Translations under genes and position numbers: made by a program | Assembly: GCF_003971255.1 (NCBI RefSeq) | Contig: NZ_CP034660.1 | Span: 4,526,001 to 4,590,000 of the forward strand | Source of the DNA: Colwellia sp. Arc7-635 | GTDB lineage: Bacteria; Pseudomonadota; Gammaproteobacteria; Enterobacterales; Alteromonadaceae | Direction: 5' to 3' | DNA: 64,000 nt | Shown: piece by piece, positions 41,142 to 50,799 of the stretch | How the letters are laid out: every line of letters starts with the position of its first letter | How positions within the stretch are numbered: the first letter of the stretch is position 1 | The notes under the pieces: model-generated | Told to the model about the DNA's origin: nothing | The model's database searches: none | Seen by the model: only the letters and a program-made list of their open reading frames with translations

Positions 41142-43250
41142 GTGTATCTCTTTGAACCACTAAAAGAACATGTCTCAAGTTATCTGTCAAAAGTACAGAT
41201 CGACCTGTTAAAGCAGGCCTATATTGTCGCGCGTGAAGCACACGATGGCCAAATGCGCTCCAGTGGTGAACCCTATATTACCCATCCGGTAGCTGTTGCA
41301 CTTAATCTCGCGAAAATGCATTTAGATCACGAGACTTTAATGGCAGCCTTACTACATGACGTGATTGAAGATACCGCAACAACGAAAGATGAGCTCGCCG
41401 AATTGTTTGGCCATACTGTAGCTGAGCTGGTTGAAGGCGTCAGTAAACTCGACAAGTTAAAATTTGATAATAAAGAAGAAATGCAAGCGGAAAACTTCCG
41501 TAAAATGATCTTAGCCATGGTGCAAGACATTCGCGTTATCTTAATTAAACTGGCTGATCGAACCCATAACATGCGTACTTTGGGCTCATTAAGACCAGAT
41601 AAGCGTCGACGTATTGCGCGCGAAACCCTTGAGATTTATGCCCCTATTGCTAACCGTCTTGGTATTCATGATGTAAAAAATGAACTCGAAGTTCTAGGTT
41701 TTGAAGCACTTTACCCTATGCGTGCACGGGCATTAAAGTCAGCCGTAAAACAGGCTCGAGGAAATCGTAAAGAAATTATCAATAACATTCAAAGTGAAGT
41801 CACTCGTCGCCTAGCTGAGAGTGGTATTACAGCACAAGTTATCGGCCGAGAAAAACATCTTTATTCTATCTATCGAAAAATGCAAAACAAAGAATTAATG
41901 TTCAACGAAGTCATGGACATCTACGCATTTAGAATTATTGTTGGCGATAAAATTGATGATTGCTATCGTGCTTTAGGCGCTGCCCATAACTTATTTAAAC
42001 CGATTGAATCACGTTTTAAAGATTATATTGCCATTCCTAAAACCAACGGTTATCAGTCGTTACATACCTCATTAATTGGTCCGCATGGCATTCCCGTTGA
42101 AATTCAGATCCGTACGAATGATATGGATCAAATGGCGGATAAAGGTGTTGCAGCCCATTGGCTATATAAACAAGATGGCGAAGACAACGGTACAACAGCA
42201 CAAATGAAAGCACGCCGTTGGATGCAAAGTTTATTAGAATTGCAACAAAGTGCCGGTAGCTCATTTGAGTTTATCGAAAATGTGAAATCAGATCTTTTTC
42301 CAGAAGAAATTTACGTTTTCACGCCTGATGGTCGTATTATTGAATTGCCAATGGGAGCAACTGCTGTCGATTTCGCTTATGCTGTTCATACCGATGTTGG
42401 TAATTCATGTGTTGGCGTAAAAGTCGATCGTAAACCATTCCCTTTTAGTCAACCATTGGATTCAGGTCAAACCATTGAGGTTGTTACGTCAAGCGCGGCA
42501 AGACCTAACGCGACGTGGCTGAACTTTGTTGTCACCTCAAAAGCACGTTTGCAAATTCGTACTTATTTGCGTTCACAAGAAAAAACAGAATCATTAGCCT
42601 TAGGTCGACGTTTACTTAGTCATGCCTTAGGTACCACTAAGCTAGAAGATATTGTTGAAGAAAAACTGATGCAGGTGGTGAAAGACACCGGTAACAAAAC
42701 CATTGAAGAGCTACTGATCAATATTGGCTTAGGCAATGCCTTAAGTATCGGTATTGCTAAACGCTTGAAAGATGAATTTACTGAAGAGTCAGATCTACAA
42801 CAGAGTACGACTAAAGCCAAAATGCCAATTAAAGGTACTGAAGGCATGATGGTAAGCTATGGTAAGTGTTGTCGACCTATTCCTGGTGATTCTATTTTGG
42901 CCTATCTAAGCCCTGGTAAGGGACTAATGGTCCATCAGCATGGTTGTAGAAATAACAAAGGTCATGAGCAAGGTAGCCTTTTTCCAGTGAAATGGGATAC
43001 CGATATTGATCGTGACTTTATTGCCAAACTACGTATTGAGATTATGAATCACAAAGGTGCGCTTGCCGCATTAACTAATGTTGTGGCTCGTTGTGGCTCA
43101 AATGTTCACACCCTCAACTCTGGTGAAAAAGATTCTGGACTGTATCTTATTGATATGGAAATTACCTGTCGCAATCGAGTTCACCTTGCCGACATTATTC
43201 GCAAAATTAAAGTGATGATCGACGTTCAACGCGTTGTTCGTAACAAATAA
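41142..43250 (+). CDS. spoT: Bifunctional (p)ppGpp synthetase/hydrolase SpoT
   Basis: 702-residue stringent-response enzyme with GTG start and the family N-terminus. The hydrolase HD domain has HPVAVA and the metal motif LLHDVIEDT (about 66-80). The synthetase has YRKMQNKELMFNEVMDIYAFR and the Gln/Glu pair in VEIQIRTNDMDQMADKGVAAHW. TGS (about 385-445, EEIYVFTPDGRIIELP) and the zinc-finger/ACT C-terminus follow (SYGKCCRPIPGD, HQHGCRN). Length and domains match E. coli SpoT. It degrades and under some stresses makes (p)ppGpp. Confidence 0.97.
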   Translation: MYLFEPLKEHVSSYLSKVQIDLLKQAYIVAREAHDGQMRSSGEPYITHPVAVALNLAKMHLDHETLMAALLHDVIEDTATTKDELAELFGHTVAELVEGVSKLDKLKFDNKEEMQAENFRKMILAMVQDIRVILIKLADRTHNMRTLGSLRPDKRRRIARETLEIYAPIANRLGIHDVKNELEVLGFEALYPMRARALKSAVKQARGNRKEIINNIQSEVTRRLAESGITAQVIGREKHLYSIYRKMQNKELMFNEVMDIYAFRIIVGDKIDDCYRALGAAHNLFKPIESRFKDYIAIPKTNGYQSLHTSLIGPHGIPVEIQIRTNDMDQMADKGVAAHWLYKQDGEDNGTTAQMKARRWMQSLLELQQSAGSSFEFIENVKSDLFPEEIYVFTPDGRIIELPMGATAVDFAYAVHTDVGNSCVGVKVDRKPFPFSQPLDSGQTIEVVTSSAARPNATWLNFVVTSKARLQIRTYLRSQEKTESLALGRRLLSHALGTTKLEDIVEEKLMQVVKDTGNKTIEELLINIGLGNALSIGIAKRLKDEFTEESDLQQSTTKAKMPIKGTEGMMVSYGKCCRPIPGDSILAYLSPGKGLMVHQHGCRNNKGHEQGSLFPVKWDTDIDRDFIAKLRIEIMNHKGALAALTNVVARCGSNVHTLNSGEKDSGLYLIDMEITCRNRVHLADIIRKIKVMIDVQRVVRNK

Positions 43251-43268
43251 CATCATTTAGGAAAGACT

Positions 43269-43658
43269 ATGAAAACCATTATCAGTACAGACAACGCACC
43301 GAGTGCAATTGGTACTTATAGCCAAGCCGTTAAAGTTAATAATACGGTTTATTTATCAGGCCAAATTCCTTTAGTTCCTGAAACTATGGAAGTTATCTCT
43401 GAAGATTTTACTGAGCAAACTCAACAAGTATTTAAGAATCTAGTCGCGGTATGTGAAGCGGCTGGTGGCAATATTAATGACATAGTAAAAGTGAATATAT
43501 TTTTACAAGACTTGACTAATTTTGCGACAGTAAACGAAATTATGAGTCAGTATTTTCAACAGCCATATCCAGCAAGAGCCGCAGTGCAAGTAGCAAGATT
43601 ACCAAAAGATGTTGCTATCGAAATTGACGGCATTATGGAATTACCAAACTACAGCTAA
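43269..43658 (+). CDS. ridA: RidA-family reactive enamine/imine deaminase
   Basis: 129-residue YjgF/RidA trimer subunit. The catalytic Arg lies in [15 protein letters not shown] and the conserved N-terminal stretch is [23 protein letters not shown] (in pieces). It hydrolyses reactive 2-aminoacrylate/enamine intermediates formed by PLP enzymes such as threonine dehydratase. It starts 18 bases after spoT with AGGAAAG as ribosome site, so it is cotranscribed. IlvA, the main source of its substrate, is encoded elsewhere in this window. Confidence 0.95.
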   Translation: MKTIISTDNAPSAIGTYSQAVKVNNTVYLSGQIPLVPETMEVISEDFTEQTQQVFKNLVAVCEAAGGNINDIVKVNIFLQDLTNFATVNEIMSQYFQQPYPARAAVQVARLPKDVAIEIDGIMELPNYS

Positions 43659-43681
43659 TACTGAGTAGTAACATTTTTATC

Positions 43682-43703
43682 GGTAAGTTGTTAAAGACTT
43701 ACC
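43682..43703 (+). other. Small hairpin between ridA and trmH
   Basis: GGTAAGT pairs with ACTTACC around an 8-nt loop in the 73-base gap. Without a T tract it is more likely an mRNA structure than a full terminator. Confidence 0.4.
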
Positions 43704-43731
43704 AAAATTCAACCAACTTTAGAACGCTTAT

Positions 43732-44439
43732 ATGACGCCCGATAGACTACAACGAATTAACAATATGTTAGATCAACGCCAACCTGATTTAACGGTATGT
43801 ATGGAGGGTGTACACAAAACCCATAATTTAGCAGCCGTTGTGCGTACAGCTGATGCTGTGGGTGTGAGCGACGTGCATGCGGTATGGAAAAATGAAACCA
43901 TGCGCCTTTCCGGTGGTAGCGCTGCAGGTAGTCAAAATTGGATAGATGTTCACGATTACAGTAAGACCGAAGACGCCATCAATGAATTAAAGAAACAAGG
44001 CATGCAAGTGCTAGTAACAAACTTATCAGATACCGCCGTCGATTTTCGTGAAATTGATTATACTAAACCAACAGCCATTATTCTTGGCCAAGAAAAGTTT
44101 GGTGCATCTGAAAAAGCACTTGAAATGGCCGACCAAGATATCGTTATTCCCATGGTTGGCATGGTGCAGTCATTAAATGTTTCTGTCGCTTGTTCTGTAG
44201 TATTGTATGAAGCTCAACGCCAGCGCCAAGCAGCAGGTTTATATCAACAAGCCCGAATAAGCCATGCTCGTCGTCAGCGTATATTATTTGAAGGTGGCCA
44301 CCCTATTTTTGCCAGTGCTTGTCAGCGAAAAGGACTACCTTATCCAGAAATCGATGAATTAGGTGAAATTGTTGCATCAGAGCAATGGTGGCAACAAATG
44401 CAAATGACCCAAAGTGCTTGGAACGATAGTAAGCAATAA
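43732..44439 (+). CDS. trmH: tRNA (guanosine-18-2'-O)-methyltransferase TrmH
   Basis: 235-residue SPOUT-family enzyme that methylates the ribose of G18 in tRNA using SAM. The three knot motifs are visible: NLAAVVRTADAVGV (motif 1 with Arg), AIILGQEKFGAS (motif 2) and GMVQSLNVSVACSVVLYE (motif 3). N- and C-terminal helical extensions match the E. coli protein. It lies between ridA and recG, keeping the spoT-trmH-recG order. Confidence 0.96.
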   Translation: MTPDRLQRINNMLDQRQPDLTVCMEGVHKTHNLAAVVRTADAVGVSDVHAVWKNETMRLSGGSAAGSQNWIDVHDYSKTEDAINELKKQGMQVLVTNLSDTAVDFREIDYTKPTAIILGQEKFGASEKALEMADQDIVIPMVGMVQSLNVSVACSVVLYEAQRQRQAAGLYQQARISHARRQRILFEGGHPIFASACQRKGLPYPEIDELGEIVASEQWWQQMQMTQSAWNDSKQ

Positions 44440-44469
44440 ATTTCAACTTTACCTGCGGTACCTCGCCAA

Positions 44470-46557
44470 ATGGAAGCATTAACTAATTTAGCCCGAGTTC
44501 CTGTCACCACATTAAAAGGTGTTGGGCCGGGTATGGCGAGTAAGTTGGAAAAAATCGGTTTAGTGTCAGTGCAAGATTTGCTCTTTCATTTACCGCTGCG
44601 CTACGAAGACCGTACACGTATTACTGATGTTCGTGCTCTTATGCCTGGTATGTACACTAATATCATTGGTGAGGTCACGCAAAACGAGATAGTCCAAGGT
44701 AAGCGCAGAATGATGCTAGTCACCATCAACGATGGTACCGGTAGTATTAATTTACGTTTTTTTCACTTTTCTGCCAGTCAAAAAAATAGCCTTGCTGTAG
44801 GTCTTAATATTCGCTGTTATGGCGAAGTTAATCGCGGTATGCGCGGTTATGAAATGGTACATCCTGAGTACAAAGCTCTTGAACAGGATCAGCCACTAAG
44901 TCCCGCTGAGGAAACGTTAACACCGGTTTATTCAACCACTGATGGCTTACGTCAAATTTCATTACGTAATCTCACTGAACAAGCACTTAATCGTTTACAA
45001 CGTGGCCAAGTTGAAGAGTTACTCCCTGCTGATATAAGCCAATTTCAATATAGTTTAGCTGAGGCACTAGCCCTGATTCACCGTCCACCACCAGACACTT
45101 CTGTGGTGTTAATGGAAGAAGGTAAACACCCAGCTCAACTCAGACTAATCAAAGAAGAACTACTAGCGCACAACCTCAGCATGTTAAAATTACGTGCGTC
45201 GAGCGATCACCATCCCGCCGTTTCTTTAGCCATAGACGAAGCACTTGAGAAAAAATTCTTAGCGAGTCTTCCGTTTTCACCAACCGGTGCACAAGCAAGA
45301 GTGACTAAAGAAATCCGCCAAGACCTACTCAAACACATGCCAATGATGCGCTTAGTTCAAGGCGACGTTGGCTCAGGTAAAACATTGGTCGCAGCCTTAG
45401 CGGCACTCTCTGCTCTAGGCCAAGGCTTTCAGGTCGCTTTAATGGCACCAACAGAAATACTTGCTGAACAACATGCGATTAATTTTAAAAAGTGGTTCGA
45501 ACCACTGAATATTTCTGTTGGCTGGTTGGTTGGAAAAACTAAAGCAAAAGCGAGAAGGCAGGCATTAGAAGCTATCGCCAATGGTGATATGCAGATGGTA
45601 ATTGGTACACACGCCTTGTTTCAAGAACAGGTAATATTTAACAAATTAGCACTGATTGTGATTGATGAGCAGCATAAGTTTGGTGTTCATCAACGTTTAT
45701 CGTTACGTGAAAAAGGCGCATGGCAGGGAAATTATCCACACCAGTTAATTATGACCGCCACACCTATTCCTCGTACATTAGCCATGACCGCTTATGCAGA
45801 TTTAGATACTTCAGTTATTGACGAATTACCACCTGGTCGAACACCGATTACCACCATTGCCTTGCCAGACTCTCGTCGTGACGATGTCGTTGAACGTATT
45901 CGACAAGGCTGTACTAATGACAATCGTCAAGCCTATTGGGTTTGTACGCTGATTGAAGAGTCCGAAGTATTACAATGCCAAGCGGCAGAAGATACGGCGG
46001 TCTATTTGCAGGCGCAATTATCTGAGCTAAAAATTGGCTTAGTACACGGTCGTATGAAAGCCGACGAAAAACAGGCAGTAATGGAACGCTTTAAACTCGG
46101 CGAGCTCGACCTATTAGTAGCAACAACCGTAATAGAAGTAGGTGTAGACGTACCTAATTCAAGCTTAATGGTGATTGAAAACCCTGAACGCTTGGGGCTA
46201 GCGCAATTGCACCAACTTCGCGGCCGTGTTGGTCGTGGTTCAGTCGCTTCTCATTGTGTACTAATGTACAAAGCTCCTTTAACGAAAACAGCAACTAAAC
46301 GCCTGAATGTCCTTAGAGAAAGCAACGATGGCTTTGTCATCGCGCAAAAAGATCTTGAAATTAGGGGGCCTGGGGAGTTGTTAGGCACTAAACAAACAGG
46401 TCTTGCTGACCTAAAAATTGCCGACCTCCAACGAGATGCTCATTTAATTCCTGAAGTACAGCAACATGCTCGCCTGATATGGCAAAAATACCCCGAAAAA
46501 GCTAATGCACTCATTGATCGCTGGCTAGCAAATCGTGAAAAATATTCGAATGCTTAA
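44470..46557 (+). CDS. recG: ATP-dependent DNA helicase RecG
   Basis: 695-residue branch-migration helicase that remodels stalled forks and Holliday junctions. The N-terminal wedge/OB domain (about 1-160) is followed by Walker A GDVGSGKT (about residue 297), the DEQH box in VIDEQHKFGVHQR, MTATPIPRT (motif III), and motif VI QLRGRVGRG. A family-conserved C-terminal stretch (GPGELLGTKQTGL) is present. It is the last gene of the block; a 266-bp repeat begins 13 bases after it. Confidence 0.97.
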   Translation: MEALTNLARVPVTTLKGVGPGMASKLEKIGLVSVQDLLFHLPLRYEDRTRITDVRALMPGMYTNIIGEVTQNEIVQGKRRMMLVTINDGTGSINLRFFHFSASQKNSLAVGLNIRCYGEVNRGMRGYEMVHPEYKALEQDQPLSPAEETLTPVYSTTDGLRQISLRNLTEQALNRLQRGQVEELLPADISQFQYSLAEALALIHRPPPDTSVVLMEEGKHPAQLRLIKEELLAHNLSMLKLRASSDHHPAVSLAIDEALEKKFLASLPFSPTGAQARVTKEIRQDLLKHMPMMRLVQGDVGSGKTLVAALAALSALGQGFQVALMAPTEILAEQHAINFKKWFEPLNISVGWLVGKTKAKARRQALEAIANGDMQMVIGTHALFQEQVIFNKLALIVIDEQHKFGVHQRLSLREKGAWQGNYPHQLIMTATPIPRTLAMTAYADLDTSVIDELPPGRTPITTIALPDSRRDDVVERIRQGCTNDNRQAYWVCTLIEESEVLQCQAAEDTAVYLQAQLSELKIGLVHGRMKADEKQAVMERFKLGELDLLVATTVIEVGVDVPNSSLMVIENPERLGLAQLHQLRGRVGRGSVASHCVLMYKAPLTKTATKRLNVLRESNDGFVIAQKDLEIRGPGELLGTKQTGLADLKIADLQRDAHLIPEVQQHARLIWQKYPEKANALIDRWLANREKYSNA

Positions 46558-46570
46558 TATTGGCCAAAGA

Positions 46571-46836
46571 TATACCCAAGCCACTTGAAGATGCAGGATT
46601 GTGCAAGTCGAGAAAGGGTTAACACCAAGGCATTGATTGAAGGGAATGGTTGTTCCATTGTCGAAATCAATAACGCCGGAGATGACCCTTTATCGCCTTG
46701 CCCGAAGGGAGCTAAGCTAGAAAACCAGCTCCGCGTTACAGCACTTGATAAGGGAATAACCATTGTCTTCGTGCTGCGCCTTGATCTGATGTCCTAGCTT
46801 AGCTCTGAAACGGCATCTTCAAGTGGTTTGGGTATA
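46571..46836 (+). repeat. 266-bp MITE-like repeat, copy 2 (inverted)
   Basis: Same length as copy 1 at 27877-28142, with 12 substitutions and no gaps when one copy is reverse-complemented. Ends match as inverted repeats of about 24 bases and TA lies at both borders. It starts 13 bases after recG and could therefore affect recG transcript ends. Copies with the same ends but inverted orientation can recombine to invert the 18.4 kb between them. No transposase is present. The rest of the gap to 46988 shows no gene. Confidence 0.85.
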
Positions 46837-46988
46837 GCCATAAACTTAACTAAAAATCCGCGAGTACTCACTGTTTTAGCACTTATTTTCAATGACAAGG
46901 CCGCTATTACTTACCTGCTTGATCTCAAGTGTTAATTAATCTTATAAAATGGGGTAAACTAGTAATAACTTTAGTTAATAGCGAAACC

Positions 46989-47780
46989 ATGATGTCAGCA
47001 CACGATCAAAATCATCAAGTTAACAACGATAATAGTGACGAAAATACGACTCACTTTGGCTTTCAAACTGTCGAAAAAAATGAAAAAGAGTCGAAAGTTG
47101 CTAGTGTTTTTCATTCGGTCGCTCAGCAATACGATGTGATGAATGACTTGATGTCATTTGGTATTCATCGATTATGGAAACGTTTTACTATCGATGCCAG
47201 TGGCGTTCGCCCCGGCAACAAAGTATTAGATTTAGCTGGTGGCACAGGCGACTTAACAGCAAAGTTTTCACAACTTGTTGGCCGTGAAGGTAAAGTTATA
47301 TTAGCCGATATCAATAGCTCGATGCTTAATGTTGGTCGCGATAAATTACGCGACCGCGGACTAGTACAGAATATTGAATACGTACAAGCCAATGCACAGT
47401 ATTTACCATTCGAAGATAATACTTTTGATATTATCACCATAGCTTTTGGCTTAAGAAACGTTACCGATAAAGATATGGCACTGCGTTCGATGTATCGTGT
47501 GTTAAAGCCGGGTGGACGTTTACTGGTATTAGAGTTTTCTAAACCAGAGCATGAGCTAGTTAACAAAGCCTATGATTTCTATTCTTTTAACATTTTGCCT
47601 AAGATGGGTGAATTGGTGGCAAAAGATGGTGAAAGTTATCAGTATTTAGCAGAGTCTATTCGTATGCATCCTGATCAAGAAACCTTGAAAAGTATGATGG
47701 ACGCAGCAGGCTTTGAACAAACCAGTTTTAAAAACTTAACCGGTGGTGTGGTTGCATTGCACAAAGGTTATAAATTTTAA
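46989..47780 (+). CDS. ubiE: Ubiquinone/menaquinone C-methyltransferase UbiE
   Basis: 263-residue SAM-dependent enzyme methylating the benzoquinol ring. Family motifs: [20 protein letters not shown], the SAM loop [35 protein letters not shown] and [22 protein letters not shown] (partial). A 25-residue polar N-terminal tail precedes the family core. The ATG at 46989 (or 46992) is more likely than GTG 46929, but ribosome-site support is weak. It is first in ubiE-ubiJ-ubiB. Confidence 0.95.
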   Translation: MMSAHDQNHQVNNDNSDENTTHFGFQTVEKNEKESKVASVFHSVAQQYDVMNDLMSFGIHRLWKRFTIDASGVRPGNKVLDLAGGTGDLTAKFSQLVGREGKVILADINSSMLNVGRDKLRDRGLVQNIEYVQANAQYLPFEDNTFDIITIAFGLRNVTDKDMALRSMYRVLKPGGRLLVLEFSKPEHELVNKAYDFYSFNILPKMGELVAKDGESYQYLAESIRMHPDQETLKSMMDAAGFEQTSFKNLTGGVVALHKGYKF

Positions 47781-47784
47781 CCCG

Positions 47785-48426
47785 ATGCGCGATCCTATCA
47801 GCCAGCAACTCATGTTTGCTCAGACCTTAAGTGCCATACTCGAAACCGTTATTAATCAGTTTATGCGCTATAACTTACATGGCACTCTGGCTTTAAAGCC
47901 TTTGTCTGGGAAAACATTAACGGTAAAGCTTACGGAATTACCCTTTCCATTAAGCTTTACGATAAGTAATGAAAAAATTCATGTCAGCACCAATGATGAA
48001 CACAACGATTGCTGTTTAATTACCAGTATCAGTACATTGATTGAGTTGAATGAGGAACAGCAACTCACTGATTTAATTAAAAATGATAAATTAGATTTGC
48101 AAGGTGATTTAAGAGTGGCTCAACGCTTTGCCAATATAGCCGAAACTCTCGATATTGATTGGCAAAGTGAGTTAGCAAAACGTATTGGTGATATACCTAC
48201 CTACAAATTAGGGCAACTAGGCCGTAAGCTATTAAATAAGCTAAAATTTGCCAGCAGTCAGATCCAAGCTGACGCCAGTGAATGGCTAATACACGAGAAA
48301 CGCTTGGTCGTAACGGCAGCAGAATTAGATTTTTTCAATCAAGATGTTGCAGCCATAGAGCAAAAAACTTCAGTTTTAAAACAACGTATTGAGACATTAA
48401 TTGCTCAACAAAATACATTATCATAA
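47785..48426 (+). CDS. ubiJ: Ubiquinone biosynthesis accessory factor UbiJ
   Basis: 213-residue SCP2-domain protein that, with UbiK, binds lipid intermediates in the soluble ubiquinone-synthesis complex. The N-terminal SCP2-like domain (about 20-125) and C-terminal helical/coiled-coil segment (about 175-213) fit the family. I start at ATG 47785, 4 bases after the ubiE stop; an upstream start at 47743 would overlap ubiE by 38 bases. Assignment rests on its fold pattern and its position between ubiE and ubiB. Confidence 0.9.
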   Translation: MRDPISQQLMFAQTLSAILETVINQFMRYNLHGTLALKPLSGKTLTVKLTELPFPLSFTISNEKIHVSTNDEHNDCCLITSISTLIELNEEQQLTDLIKNDKLDLQGDLRVAQRFANIAETLDIDWQSELAKRIGDIPTYKLGQLGRKLLNKLKFASSQIQADASEWLIHEKRLVVTAAELDFFNQDVAAIEQKTSVLKQRIETLIAQQNTLS

Positions 48427-48435
48427 GGCCATACT

Positions 48436-50001
48436 GTGAGTAGTAAACGTTTATACACAATAGTAAAAACTTTTCTTCAGTTTGGGCTTGATGAGATTTT
48501 ACCGAAAAAATACTTACCTTGGTACGTAAAAATCGCTCGCAACTGTTTATTTTGGTTACGTAATAAACATAGCGATAAAACCCAAGCACAACGTTTTCGA
48601 TTAGCGATAGAATCATTAGGGCCGGTATTTGTAAAGTTCGGACAAATGCTATCAACTCGTCGAGATTTACTTCCTGATGACTTTGCTAGAGAGCTCGCTT
48701 TATTGCAAGATAAGGTGCCTGCATTTTCCGGCGAAGAAGCCGAGAAAATAATTATAGCGGCTATTGGCGCAGAGCTTTTTACTGAGCAATTTAAAGACTT
48801 CGAACTAACGCCATTAGCATCGGCTTCTATAGCGCAGGTGCATACGGCAACGATGTTACAGCCAAATGGCGAACAAGAAGTTGTGTTAAAAGTGTTACGA
48901 CCAAACATTGAAAAAACTATTTTAGCTGATATTGATGTCATGTCGGTATTTGCCAAAATTGTTGCTCGTTGGTTACCCGACGGAAAACGCTTACGGCCTG
49001 TTGAAGTTGTTGGTGAATACAAAAAAACCATCATAGAAGAATTAGATTTAAACCGTGAGGCGAGTAATGCCATTCAGCTAAAACGTAATTTTAGCCAAGG
49101 GCATGATAGCGATAACGTACTCTACGTACCTGAAGTTTATAGCGAATACTGTTCAAAAAACGTAATGGTAATGGAGCGAATTTACGGTATTGGCGTTGGC
49201 GAGATTGAGACTTTACAAGCAAAAAATGTCGATATGAAACTACTTGCAGAACGTGGCGTAGAGGTATTTTTTACCCAAGTGTTCCGTGATAGCTTTTTTC
49301 ATGCAGATATGCACCCTGGTAATGTTTTTGTTGATGCGACTACGCCGGCTGATCCTACATGGATTGCCATTGATTGCGGTATTGTCGGCACTTTAAACCG
49401 TGAAGACAAACGCTATTTAGCGGAAAATTTTGTCGCCTTTTTCAATCGTGATTACCGTAAAGTTGCCCAACTACATGTCGATTCAGGCTGGGTACCCAGC
49501 AACACTAGCGTCGATGAATTTGAATTTGCTATTCGTACCGTTTGCGAACCAATATTCAACAAGCCGCTATCGGAAATATCTTTTGGCCAAGTATTAGTTA
49601 ATCTTTTTAACACCGCACGTCGTTTTAATATGGAAGTGCAACCACAGCTGGTTTTACTACAAAAAACATTACTCTACATTGAAGGTTTAGGCCGTCAACT
49701 CTACCCTGCCTTAGATCTTTGGCAAACAGCCAAACCGTTTTTAGAAAACTGGGTTAAAGAACAAATGGGCGTTAAGGCCGTTTTTAATAAGATAAAAGAC
49801 AACTTGCCTTTTTGGAATGAAAAACTGCCTGAAATTCCTGATTTAGTCTACGATTACTTAAAAACCAATCGCGAAGCACAACGCCAGCAACTAGTGGCAT
49901 TGCAACAAATGCAACTACAGCAGCAACAAAACAACAAGCAAAAAACAATACTGATCGTTATCGCTACGCTCGCCATTTGCTTGACCATTAGCTTTACTTA
50001 A
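48436..50001 (+). CDS. ubiB: Ubiquinone biosynthesis kinase-like ATPase UbiB
   Basis: 521-residue ABC1/ADCK-family protein that uses ATP to support late steps of ubiquinone synthesis. The KxGQ signature ([12 protein letters not shown]), the Ala-rich loop ([11 protein letters not shown]), the Lys in VVLKVLRP, the catalytic [13 protein letters not shown] and the IAIDCGIVG metal site are all present. A C-terminal hydrophobic segment (about 500-518) anchors it to the membrane after a Gln-rich linker. GTG start matches the family N-terminus; spacing to ubiJ is 9 bases. Confidence 0.96.
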   Translation: MSSKRLYTIVKTFLQFGLDEILPKKYLPWYVKIARNCLFWLRNKHSDKTQAQRFRLAIESLGPVFVKFGQMLSTRRDLLPDDFARELALLQDKVPAFSGEEAEKIIIAAIGAELFTEQFKDFELTPLASASIAQVHTATMLQPNGEQEVVLKVLRPNIEKTILADIDVMSVFAKIVARWLPDGKRLRPVEVVGEYKKTIIEELDLNREASNAIQLKRNFSQGHDSDNVLYVPEVYSEYCSKNVMVMERIYGIGVGEIETLQAKNVDMKLLAERGVEVFFTQVFRDSFFHADMHPGNVFVDATTPADPTWIAIDCGIVGTLNREDKRYLAENFVAFFNRDYRKVAQLHVDSGWVPSNTSVDEFEFAIRTVCEPIFNKPLSEISFGQVLVNLFNTARRFNMEVQPQLVLLQKTLLYIEGLGRQLYPALDLWQTAKPFLENWVKEQMGVKAVFNKIKDNLPFWNEKLPEIPDLVYDYLKTNREAQRQQLVALQQMQLQQQQNNKQKTILIVIATLAICLTISFT

Positions 50002-50015
50002 TAGCATTAACAATA

Positions 50016-50031
50016 GGGGCTAAAAAGCCCC
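50016..50031 (+). terminator. Short GC hairpin after ubiB
   Basis: GGGGCT pairs with AGCCCC around AAAA, 14 bases after the ubiB stop. There is no T tract, so it may be a weak terminator. Confidence 0.45.
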
Positions 50032-50087
50032 ACTCTTAACGTTAGATATTAAGTAATAAAAAACAGATAAATTCAACAGGAAAAAAC

Positions 50088-50567
50088 ATGACTAACAACG
50101 AAGTTTTACATCATATTCGTTATATATTTGATTTGAATAATGACCAAACAGCGGCTATTTTTCAGCTTGCCGAATGTCCAAAAAAGGATGATGAAATTAA
50201 CGATTTTTTACGTAAAAATGGTGAAACTTCATTTACACGTATAGCTGACAACGTACTTGCAAGCTTTTTAGACGGCTTAATCATCGAATGTCGTGGTGCA
50301 AAAGAAGGCGCACAAGCTCAGTTAGACCAAGCCGTAAATAACAACATTGTCTTTAACAAAGTAAAAATCGCATTGGCTTTAAAAGCCGAAGATATTATTA
50401 CTTTACTTGAGTCTGCAGAGTTAACATTAAGCAAGCATGAGCTTAGTGCTTTTTTCCGTAAACCTGATCACAAACATTTTCGTGTCTGTAATGATGATAC
50501 ATTGTTGAAATTCTTTAATGGCTTACACTTAAAAAATCGACAAGAAGTTAAAGAAATAAAAGAATAG
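50088..50567 (+). CDS. DUF1456-family protein (YehS-like)
   Basis: 159-residue cytosolic protein made of two copies of the DUF1456 unit. Each unit ends in a conserved pattern, LDGLIIECRGAKEG in the first and FFRKPDHKHFRVCNDDTLLKFFNGLHL in the second (in pieces). The central INNNIVL-like segment (VNNNIVFNKVKIALALKAEDI) is typical of YehS. Function is unknown. It lies downstream of ubiB after a possible terminator, with its own start behind AGGAAAA. Confidence 0.9.
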   Translation: MTNNEVLHHIRYIFDLNNDQTAAIFQLAECPKKDDEINDFLRKNGETSFTRIADNVLASFLDGLIIECRGAKEGAQAQLDQAVNNNIVFNKVKIALALKAEDIITLLESAELTLSKHELSAFFRKPDHKHFRVCNDDTLLKFFNGLHLKNRQEVKEIKE

Positions 50568-50576
50568 TATCGACTC

Positions 50577-50629
50577 ATAGCCAAGCGACTTCTAACGCAT
50601 AATTTAATTCGTAGAAATGGCTTGGCTAT
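50577..50629. repeat. Palindromic element after the DUF1456 gene
   Basis: ATAGCCAAGC pairs with GCTTGGCTAT, and TTCTAACG partly with CGTAGAA inside, around an AT-rich loop. The outer arms resemble the ends of the 266-bp repeats (TATACCCAAGCC), so it may be a short relative, or a REP-like unit. It carries no T tract. Confidence 0.55.
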
Positions 50630-50799
50630 AGCAAAATAGATTAACTTTAGTACCTTACCTTTTAGTCCTGAAACATCACATAAACACCAAGCTTAAGTAA
50701 ATATTATCTATTAATAAACTAAGGAAAACGTCAGGTTAGTTTACGTTATCGTACCCTTACGTTATATTATTGGTAATAAAAACTTAACACTGTGATTAA

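Noticed and set aside
46929-46988. 20-residue N-terminal extension of UbiE from GTG
   Set aside because: No ribosome site and no family similarity; the ATG pair at 46989/46992 is preferred.
48477-49073. 198-codon minus-strand frame opposite ubiB
   Set aside because: UbiB motifs are on the plus strand; the minus frame is Ser/Ile/Asn-rich shadow sequence.
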